Shown here piece by piece: positions 1 to 4,923 of a DNA stretch of 6,156 nt. How positions within the stretch are numbered: the first letter of the stretch is position 1; every line of letters starts with the position of its first letter. The DNA is from CAYJPK01 sp964372035. Lineage in GTDB: Bacteria > Desulfobacterota > Desulfovibrionia > Desulfovibrionales > Desulfovibrionaceae. Location: contig CAYJPK010000106.1 of NCBI GenBank assembly GCA_964372035.1, positions 1 through 6,156 on the forward strand, in the 5' to 3' direction. A model generated the notes under the pieces. The model did not search any database, was not told where the DNA came from, and was given only the letters and a program-made list of their open reading frames with translations. The position numbers and the translations under genes were made by a program.

Positions 1-599
1 CGCACCATTTGCTTTAAAAATCCATCTGCACATAAATACACATGGCACATTAAATCACTTTCTTTTTCAAAATTTATATAATAAATAGTACGCACACTAG
101 TTTTAAGCTCAGTTCCAGTATTTTGAAAAGACGCAAAATCATGTGTGCCTATTAAAAAGCTAGCAGCTTGCTGCATCAAATCAATATCAAGTTTTGAAGA
201 CTCATGCACAAAAGGATAAATTCGAGGAGGAACATAATTTTTATCCTGCCATAAGCTATATGTATAGATTTTTTTAACTGCATTATATCTTGCATGAAAA
301 TTCTGATTACAAAGTTCTGCGCTTTTAACTCTTATATCTTTAGGCAACATCGTATTTAAGGCTAGTTGCCAGTTTACCTTTGAAAATTTTTCTTCAATGT
401 CAAAATGCACAACTTGACACTCCGCATGGACGCCAGAATCTGTACGACCAGAACCATGCAAGATAACATTTTGTTGAGATATTTTAAAGATGGCTTTGAC
501 TAATTCGTTTTGCACGGTTGGCAAACTGTCATTCTTTTGTGTTTGCCAACCATGATATGCAGTGCCTATATAGGCAAGAATAAGCTTTATTCTAGGCAT
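1..599 (-). CDS. truA: tRNA pseudouridine(38-40) synthase TruA, 3' end cut by the window edge
   Basis: Partial gene: I translated 199 codons from the ATG at 599 down to base 1 with no stop. TruA converts U38, U39 and U40 in the anticodon arm of tRNAs to pseudouridine in the cytoplasm. The start MPRIKLILAYIGTAYHGWQ is the usual TruA N-terminus. The catalytic block GRTDSGVHA lies at residues 51-59, with the nucleophile Asp54. The NFHARYNAVKKIYTY stretch (about 100-114) carries the conserved active-site tyrosine region, and GTHDFASF is the usual GxHDFxSF block. The frame ends at ADGFLKQMVR, so roughly the last 60-70 residues of the family length are missing. It begins 7 nt after the stop of the MotE-like gene and has no clear Shine-Dalgarno sequence, so it is probably translated from the flagellar transcript. 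Family identity is secure. Confidence 0.95.
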   Translation of the reverse strand, partial: MPRIKLILAYIGTAYHGWQTQKNDSLPTVQNELVKAIFKISQQNVILHGSGRTDSGVHAECQVVHFDIEEKFSKVNWQLALNTMLPKDIRVKSAELCNQNFHARYNAVKKIYTYSLWQDKNYVPPRIYPFVHESSKLDIDLMQQAASFLIGTHDFASFQNTGTELKTSVRTIYYINFEKESDLMCHVYLCADGFLKQMV

Positions 600-606
600 T
601 GATCAA

Positions 607-1317
607 TTATTTAGGTAATTGAGTTCTTGTTAAAGCTTCAGAAAGTTTTGCCGCTTTTTCAGCGTTCATATAAGTTAAAATTTCACCTGCTTGCCGACCA
701 CGCATTCCCGCCAAAATACTGACTGCAATTCTCTCATCAAGACTTGTTAAGACTTGAGCAGCCTGCTTAGCTTTCATGTTTGAATAGACGTCTACTAAGT
801 GACGTAATTTGTCATCTTGATTAGTTCCAGCTTCTTTAAGCATAGTTTCAACACGACCCTCAATTTGCTTAAGCTCATCGAGGCGAGATTCCATTTGCTG
901 TTGAAGCGCTAATAGCTCTTGCTCACGCCTATTAAGCTCATCTTGCTTGCGTGAAGCTGAATCCTTAGGCAGTATTGGAGTAACTGTTGGAATTGGAGCT
1001 TCGTGATTTATAGCATGATCAGGACGATTTTGCGTAGTTAACCCTTGGGCAAAAGGTGATGGCTCAGCTTCTTTAACTACAGGAGCTGGAGGTGGAACAT
1101 TTAGCTCTGAACTTGTTTTAGGAAAACTATTTTCAGAACTAGAAAAAGGATTATTTGCTGCAATAGCATTTATACCCTCCAAAAACTCGTCATTCTCTCC
1201 ATTTGGTATAAAAGCTAAACCTATCAACAATGAAAGTTTCACTAAGCCAATTAGTAAAATTAAACGGCATAATTTAGAAACTTGCATTTTTGAACCTAAC
1301 CGAGGCTGTTTCGTCAT
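607..1317 (-). CDS. MotE-like / MgtE N-domain flagellar motility protein
   Basis: A 236-residue single-pass membrane protein. One hydrophobic segment lies at about residues 17-37 after a short basic N-terminus. A Pro-rich linker follows (about 65-118), then a charged coiled coil (about 122-165, ELNRREQELLALQQQ region). The C-terminal module (about 166-233) has the MgtE_N/FliG-like pattern of two helical repeats: AAQVLTSLDERIAVSILAGM and RQAGEILTYMNAEKAAKLSE. This architecture matches the MotE family, whose alphaproteobacterial founder helps fold or place the periplasmic motor protein MotC. It is not an Mg2+ channel, because the membrane pore domain of MgtE is absent. It overlaps the 3' end of fliJ by 44 nt, which supports a flagellar role. 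AAGGAG, 10 nt upstream, favours this ATG over the in-frame Met11 (ATG at 1287). The exact role in this organism is inferred. Confidence 0.85.
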   Translation of the reverse strand: MTKQPRLGSKMQVSKLCRLILLIGLVKLSLLIGLAFIPNGENDEFLEGINAIAANNPFSSSENSFPKTSSELNVPPPAPVVKEAEPSPFAQGLTTQNRPDHAINHEAPIPTVTPILPKDSASRKQDELNRREQELLALQQQMESRLDELKQIEGRVETMLKEAGTNQDDKLRHLVDVYSNMKAKQAAQVLTSLDERIAVSILAGMRGRQAGEILTYMNAEKAAKLSEALTRTQLPK

Positions 1318-1708
1318 ATGCTTTTTGCTCCTTTTTCAATTCTTCTTTATTAAAACGCTCATGCTGTTTTTCTTTGAGTTTTTCGAGAGTTTTTAACTCT
1401 TTAGCCTTTATAATCAATTCTTGTTGAGCTTCATTTTTCTTTTTTTCTAGCTCTGGGAGTAATCTCGCAGTAAAAACAATATCTTCACGAATACCTTTTA
1501 TGTACTGTTCAACTAGCCATTTTTCCGACACTTCTTTTTTAGGATTACAAAGCTCTGCTTGCTGAGATTCAAGTAATACATTCAGCTCCTCAAGGCGTTT
1601 CAAAGCCTCCAGATAATTGGCTTGCGCCTTAGAAAATGCAACTTTTGCTTGATTTTCAAGGACTTCTCTATATTCAAGCACCTTTTGTAATGTAAATTTA
1701 AATGCCAT
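1274..1708 (-). CDS. fliJ: Flagellar export protein FliJ
   Basis: A 144-residue protein, close to the usual FliJ length of about 145-150. It is almost entirely predicted alpha-helical coiled coil, rich in Glu, Lys and Leu, with no membrane segment or signal peptide. The N-terminus MAFKFTLQKVLEYREVLENQAK is the typical FliJ opening (F-x-L-Q-x-x-L-x-x-R/K). In the flagellar type III export apparatus FliJ is a central-stalk-like partner of the FliI ATPase and FlhA. FliJ is poorly conserved in sequence, so the call rests on the N-terminal signature, size, helical character and the adjacent flagellar gene. fliI is not in the window. A weak GACAGG precedes the ATG by about 6 nt. The last 44 nt are shared in another frame with the MotE-like gene. 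Confidence 0.85.
   Translation of the reverse strand: MAFKFTLQKVLEYREVLENQAKVAFSKAQANYLEALKRLEELNVLLESQQAELCNPKKEVSEKWLVEQYIKGIREDIVFTARLLPELEKKKNEAQQELIIKAKELKTLEKLKEKQHERFNKEELKKEQKAYDETASVRFKNASF
1328..1333 (-). promoter_or_regulatory. Ribosome binding site of the MotE-like gene, inside fliJ
   Basis: AAGGAG on the minus strand lies 10 nt before the ATG at 1317 and within the last codons of fliJ. It decides the start: the alternative Met11 codon at 1287 has only a weak AGG upstream. Its position makes translation of the MotE-like protein independent of, but embedded in, fliJ translation. Confidence 0.6.
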
Positions 1709-1732
1709 TGTAAACCTGTCATTTTAGTGGCT

Positions 1733-1760
1733 ATTATTTAATAAAATATTAATCTTACAA
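1733..1760 (-). promoter_or_regulatory. Candidate sigma-70-type promoter for fliJ, MotE-like gene and truA
   Basis: The 53-bp gap between cobS and fliJ contains TTGTAA (1760-1755, 4/6 to TTGACA) and AATAAT (1738-1733, 5/6 to TATAAT) spaced by 16 bp on the minus strand. Transcription would start near 1726 and give a leader of about 18 nt that keeps the GACAGG ribosome site. The region is so A+T rich that chance matches are likely, and read-through from cobS is equally possible. Confidence 0.25.
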
Positions 1761-1761
1761 G

Positions 1762-2508
1762 TTATATAGCAAAAATTGAGCCAGTAAATATAATTAACTC
1801 ACTCATAATAATTATAGCACCTAAAAAATCACCATTATAACCATTTTCACGTTGCGATAATTTACTTAATTTATAATTTAAAAAGGTCAAAAGTCCAATA
1901 ATTATGATTAGATTAAAGAGCTCTACATTAAATATAAGACCTAGTAAAATTATGGCAAGACATAAAAAGCCAAGCTTCAAACTTTTAGCACTATCGACAA
2001 ATTTGCCTAGATATGAGGCTTCATTAACCTTATTAAAGTTAACAAATATTAGCACATTCGCACGGCTTAACATTGGAGTAATGATAAGTAATAAATACTC
2101 CTGCTCTTCACATAAATATAATACACTTATTACATATCCTAGGCAAGCTAAAATAAGTGAAATAGCACCAAAAGCACCGACCCGACTGTCTTTTAAAATC
2201 TCCTGAAATTTAGCACCCTTAGCATTAGAAAAATAAGCGTCAAATAAATCCGCCAAACCATCAAAATGCAAACCCCTTGTAATCACAAACATTAATATTA
2301 AATAAATCCATGCTTGCAAAAAAAAGTAAGATTCTAAAAAAAATAATGGTGCTGTGCAACAAAAACCAATAACTAAACCAACAGTTGGAAAAAATTTAAC
2401 AGATGCTCTTAGCAAGTCGTCATCAATCTTCTTTGTAAAAGAACAAAGACATGATAAAAATGATAACGCTAAAACAAAAGGATCGAAATTAGCTACGAAT
2501 TTGCGCAT
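1762..2508 (-). CDS. cobS: Adenosylcobinamide-GDP ribazoletransferase (cobalamin synthase) CobS
   Basis: An integral membrane enzyme that joins adenosylcobinamide-GDP to alpha-ribazole (or its 5'-phosphate), the last step of nucleotide-loop assembly in cobalamin synthesis. Length is 248 residues, normal for the family. With this start, the key motifs are the acidic HFDGLADLFDA block at about residues 81-91 (family HxDGLADxxDG, metal binding), KDSRVGAFG at about 106-114, and NGDFLGA at about 225-231. Between and after them are several long hydrophobic helices. No other cobalamin gene is present in the window. The 5' end overlaps rex by 20 nt. I chose the ATG at 2508-2506. A TTG directly before it (2511-2509) would add one residue, and neither has a Shine-Dalgarno sequence, so translation is probably coupled to rex. 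There is no T-rich hairpin after its stop. Confidence 0.93.
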   Translation of the reverse strand: MRKFVANFDPFVLALSFLSCLCSFTKKIDDDLLRASVKFFPTVGLVIGFCCTAPLFFLESYFFLQAWIYLILMFVITRGLHFDGLADLFDAYFSNAKGAKFQEILKDSRVGAFGAISLILACLGYVISVLYLCEEQEYLLLIITPMLSRANVLIFVNFNKVNEASYLGKFVDSAKSLKLGFLCLAIILLGLIFNVELFNLIIIIGLLTFLNYKLSKLSQRENGYNGDFLGAIIIMSELIIFTGSIFAI

Positions 2509-3130
2509 CAAAGGCTAGGTTGTAAAGGTAGTGGAAAAAGTCAACATATTCAATAGAAACATGACTCGGTGCAGAGATACGAATTGGTGCAAAATTTAAG
2601 ATACTAGTAATACCCGCATCAATTAAAATATCAGCAGCTTCTTGAGCGTGTTCAGACGAAGTCGTTAAAATACCCATTTCGATTTTAACTAAATCAATTT
2701 CTTCTTGAAGCTTATCTGTACTTAAAACTTCAAGTCCATAAACTGTTTCGCCTACTTTATTAGGATCACAGTCAAAAGCCCTGACGATATTAAAGCCATG
2801 AGCCTTAAATTCACTATAATGCAAAAGTGCACGACCAAGGTTACCAACACCAACAAGAGCAACCTGCCATTGCCTATCAAGACCTAAGGATAAACGAATA
2901 GCATCAATTAATTCGACTATATTATAACCTACTCCTCTAACTCCAAACTCTCCAAAATAGGCCAAATCACGACGAACTTGTGAAGCATTAATGCCACAAG
3001 CCTTAGCTAAAGAATCAGAAGAGGTTACCTCTATGCCTTTTTTTTGCATAGTTTCAAGAACTTGCACATACATTGCTAAACGGCGGATTGTAGCACGTGG
3101 GATATGTTCGCTTTTTGGTGTAATATTCAT
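2489..3130 (-). CDS. rex: Redox-sensing transcriptional repressor Rex
   Basis: A 213-residue cytoplasmic regulator that binds DNA when NADH/NAD+ is low and releases it when NADH rises, controlling fermentation and respiration genes. The N-terminal winged helix (about 10-80) has the Rex recognition region QVRRDLAYFGEFGVRGVGY at about 51-69. A Rossmann fold follows, with GVGNLGRAL at 94-102 and FDCDPNKVG at 119-127. The late motif LNFAPI is at 178-183, and the C-terminal swap helix (VDFFHYLYNLAF) is at about 196-207. The usual LTVP motif reads LTTS here (155-158). It sits 57 bp after atpE, with a strong hairpin between, and overlaps cobS at its 3' end. Only a weak AAAAGA lies upstream of the ATG. 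I see no convincing Rex operator (TTGTGA-type inverted repeat) in the short gap in front of it. In Desulfovibrio vulgaris the Rex protein DVU_0916 is known to repress sulfate adenylyltransferase. Confidence 0.96.
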   Translation of the reverse strand: MNITPKSEHIPRATIRRLAMYVQVLETMQKKGIEVTSSDSLAKACGINASQVRRDLAYFGEFGVRGVGYNIVELIDAIRLSLGLDRQWQVALVGVGNLGRALLHYSEFKAHGFNIVRAFDCDPNKVGETVYGLEVLSTDKLQEEIDLVKIEMGILTTSSEHAQEAADILIDAGITSILNFAPIRISAPSHVSIEYVDFFHYLYNLAFDAQIRS

Positions 3131-3152
3131 ATGGTATTGTCTTTTAGAGTTA

Positions 3153-3180
3153 AACTCCGACGCTATACAGCGCCGGAGTT
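3153..3180 (-). terminator. Strong hairpin between atpE and rex; possible terminator or attenuator
   Basis: On the minus strand AACTCCGGCGCT and AGCGTCGGAGTT form a 12-bp stem with one G-U pair around a GTAT loop. It begins 8 nt after the atpE stop, where a terminator would be expected. The run after the stem on the minus strand is only TTTAACTC, a poor U tract, so full intrinsic termination is doubtful. Partial read-through into rex, or protection of the atp mRNA 3' end, is more likely. On the plus strand the stem is followed by AATTATTTTA, but no gene reads that way. Confidence 0.55.
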
Positions 3181-3187
3181 AATTATT

Positions 3188-3523
3188 TTAGCCAAAAGGT
3201 CTCATGAAGATGAGAATTAAGTTAACAACGAGTGCATAAATTGCAAGTGATTCAACGAACGCTAAACCTAAGATTAATGTTGTTGTAATTTTTTGGCTTG
3301 CATCAGGGTTACGTGCAACGCCTTCACAAGCGCCTTTTAAACCCATACCTTGTCCAATACCACAACCAGCAGCAGCAATAGCCATACCAATTGTTGTACC
3401 AAGGGCAGTTAAGCCAAGACCGAAGTCACCAACACTCGCAGGTGCGCTCTCAGCAGCGAAAGCAGCTGTAGCCATACAAGTGAATGCAATTAAAGCACCT
3501 AAAATAGTTAAACTTTTACGCAT
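3188..3523 (-). CDS. atpE: F-type ATP synthase Fo subunit c, with N-terminal signal-peptide-like segment
   Basis: The proteolipid that forms the rotating c ring and carries the coupling ion. The 111-residue product is longer than the usual 75-90 because of an N-terminal extension: basic MRK, a hydrophobic core, then ATAAFA-AE, a classic signal peptidase I site near residues 23-24. The mature part has helix 1 (about 33-60), the polar loop ARNPD (70-74) and helix 2 (about 80-107) with ion-binding Glu91. Gln58 in GIGQG, Ser92 and Tyr96 align with Gln32, Ser66 and Tyr70 of the Na+-binding Ilyobacter c ring, but Leu93 replaces its Thr67. The coupling ion is therefore uncertain. A strong AAGGAG lies 5 nt before the ATG, fitting the high copy number needed. 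It follows atpB by 43 nt and is followed by a hairpin. Confidence 0.97.
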   Translation of the reverse strand: MRKSLTILGALIAFTCMATAAFAAESAPASVGDFGLGLTALGTTIGMAIAAAGCGIGQGMGLKGACEGVARNPDASQKITTTLILGLAFVESLAIYALVVNLILIFMRPFG

Positions 3524-3566
3524 AATTACTCCTTATATTTTTTGGTCAAAGACCGGTTCCTGCATC

Positions 3567-4271
3567 TTAATGTGCGTGATCCATAGCACCTTGTAAGTAA
3601 ATCATTGCTAACATATAGAAAATAAATGCTTGCAATACTTTAGCTAATAAAAACAATGAATAAATAGGTAAGGTACCAAGAACAGGCAATAAAATAAAAA
3701 ATAGTAATAAAACCATTTCTTCACCACGAATATTACCAAATAGACGAAGTGCTAATGATAATGGGCGTGATAAGTGCGAAACGATTTCAATAGGTAACAT
3801 AAGTGGAATAAGAGCCGGCATTGGTCCCATAAAGTGCTTAATATAGCCTGCTCCCCAACGCTTAATACCAATGTAGTTGTAGTAAACAAAAACAAATAAT
3901 GCCATAGCAGCAGTAGTATTAATATTAGCTGTTGGAGCATCACAAGTTGGAATTAATCCGAGCAAGTTTTGGCACATAATAAAAATAAATATGGCACAAA
4001 GTAGCGGAAAAACTTTTTGTCCGTGTTTTTCTCCCATATTCGACATAGTAAAGCTTTCTAATCCATCAATAACTGTTTCAACAAGGTTTTGAGTCGTGCC
4101 TGGGATAATTTTTAATTTACCTTTAAGGATAAAACTAAAGGTAAACAATAAGCCCATCACAAGCCAAGTGTAGAACACATGCTTAAATTCAACAGTTTTT
4201 CCAGCTATTTCAATAGTGTCTAATCCAAAGATAGTTGAAAGTAGGACTGGGTGCGGTAATCCTGCTGCCAT
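3567..4271 (-). CDS. atpB: F-type ATP synthase Fo subunit a
   Basis: The stator membrane protein that forms the two ion half-channels against the c ring. Length is 234 residues with about five to six membrane segments. The essential arginine is Arg176 in PLSLALRLFGN (170-180), equivalent to E. coli Arg210. QAFIFYMLAMIYL (214-226) matches the last-helix block with the conserved glutamine (E. coli Gln252). The N-terminal half has the expected FVFVYYNYIGI and LLGLIPT stretches. GGAGG (4281-4277) lies 5 nt before the ATG, a strong ribosome site placed in the 12-nt gap after atpI. No subunit b, delta or F1 gene is nearby, so the rest of the enzyme must be encoded elsewhere. Confidence 0.97.
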   Translation of the reverse strand: MAAGLPHPVLLSTIFGLDTIEIAGKTVEFKHVFYTWLVMGLLFTFSFILKGKLKIIPGTTQNLVETVIDGLESFTMSNMGEKHGQKVFPLLCAIFIFIMCQNLLGLIPTCDAPTANINTTAAMALFVFVYYNYIGIKRWGAGYIKHFMGPMPALIPLMLPIEIVSHLSRPLSLALRLFGNIRGEEMVLLLFFILLPVLGTLPIYSLFLLAKVLQAFIFYMLAMIYLQGAMDHAH

Positions 4272-4283
4272 AAGTGCCTCCGC

Positions 4284-4700
4284 TTATAATTTTTTATAAA
4301 CTATAATAATAATGCTTGATAAACCAAGTCCAAAACCAAGTAATAGCGCCCAAACTTGTGCATCAAGATAGACGTGCAAAAGGCAAATAATAACAGCACT
4401 AATGGCAAGTCTAAATTGTGAGCGCAATACGAGTAATATATTACTACTTGTATTATATTGATTGACTATAAAGCGAGGGACAATTTTCGTCAAGCTGAAA
4501 AAGTTGATTGTTGCCAGTAAAAGCCCAATACTGATCCAAAAAATCCAAGTTGCAAGCTTGAAAAAGCCTATTCCCACAAGAAAAAAGCCTAAAAATGTAA
4601 AAATTTGTAAGATTAAAATATTTCTTAATTTTTTTATTTTTACATTCTTTTTATAGAGAAAATAATTAATTTTTCTCCATAATATGCTATTTGTCTTCAT
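4284..4700 (-). CDS. atpI: ATP synthase subunit I (AtpI family)
   Basis: A 138-residue membrane protein with a strongly basic N-terminal region (residues 9-27, many Lys/Arg) and four hydrophobic segments at about 28-47, 51-69, 88-112 and 115-134. Size, four-helix topology and position directly before atpB fit AtpI (ATP synthase I, PF03899), which helps assemble the c ring and has been linked to Mg2+ handling in Bacillus. Sequence conservation in this family is low, so context carries much of the call. Its ATG overlaps the end of the AtpZ-like gene by 14 nt. There is no good Shine-Dalgarno sequence (only AAGAGCAAGAGA), which suggests translational coupling to the gene before it. Confidence 0.8.
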   Translation of the reverse strand: MKTNSILWRKINYFLYKKNVKIKKLRNILILQIFTFLGFFLVGIGFFKLATWIFWISIGLLLATINFFSLTKIVPRFIVNQYNTSSNILLVLRSQFRLAISAVIICLLHVYLDAQVWALLLGFGLGLSSIIIIVYKKL

Positions 4701-4923
4701 TCTCTTGCTCTTTTAATATTTTTTTTGTATCAAGCCAAACATTATAAAAACCAGCTAAAACACCTACAACAAAAAAAACAGCACTCAAATAAGGAAAAGT
4801 CCCAAGCCAATCATCTAAAAAATAACCAATTACAGCACCAACAAAAATTGCACTCACCATGTGAAGACCTACAGTGCTTGCCTTTGTCATTGCCGTAAAA
4901 GTACCTTTGTCAAATAGTCCCAT
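4687..4923 (-). CDS. AtpZ/AtpI-family small membrane protein (ATPase_gene1 type)
   Basis: A 78-residue protein with two membrane helices (about 16-35 and 46-63) joined by GYFLDDWLGTFPY, followed by a charged tail ending KEQENEDK. The pattern G-x-x-LD-x-WLGT-x-P in the loop and GVLAGFYNVW in helix 2 is that of the putative F1Fo-associated AtpZ family (PF09527). These are thought to act with AtpI in Fo assembly or Mg2+/Ca2+ supply. Position before atpI and atpB supports this. The start codon overlaps the lpxB stop as TAATG, and GAAGG lies about 7 nt upstream, inside lpxB. Molecular function is not established in the family. Confidence 0.85.
   Translation of the reverse strand: MGLFDKGTFTAMTKASTVGLHMVSAIFVGAVIGYFLDDWLGTFPYLSAVFFVVGVLAGFYNVWLDTKKILKEQENEDK

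Noticed and set aside
607..1317. Reading the MgtE-like domain as an Mg2+ transporter
   Set aside because: Only the N-domain helical repeats are present; there is a single membrane helix and no MgtE pore domain, and the gene sits with fliJ.
1904..2206. Plus-strand open frame of 100 codons opposite cobS
   Set aside because: It lies wholly antisense to a well-supported gene, has no family features and no ribosome site context; a shadow frame.
2991..3182. Plus-strand open frame opposite the 5' end of rex and the hairpin
   Set aside because: Antisense to the conserved Rex DNA-binding domain and crossing the hairpin; its apparent protein has no recognisable features.
3540..3557. GGTCAAAGACC mini-hairpin between atpB and atpE
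   Set aside because: Only a 4-bp stem with a 3-nt loop and no T run after it on the transcribed strand; too weak to call a terminator or processing site.
3752..3943. Second minus-strand frame inside atpB
   Set aside because: Out-of-frame reading of a membrane-protein gene; hydrophobic content follows from T-rich codons.
4462..4656. Plus-strand Lys-rich frame opposite atpI
   Set aside because: The Lys/Phe bias is the complement of A+T-rich atpI; no start context or homology.
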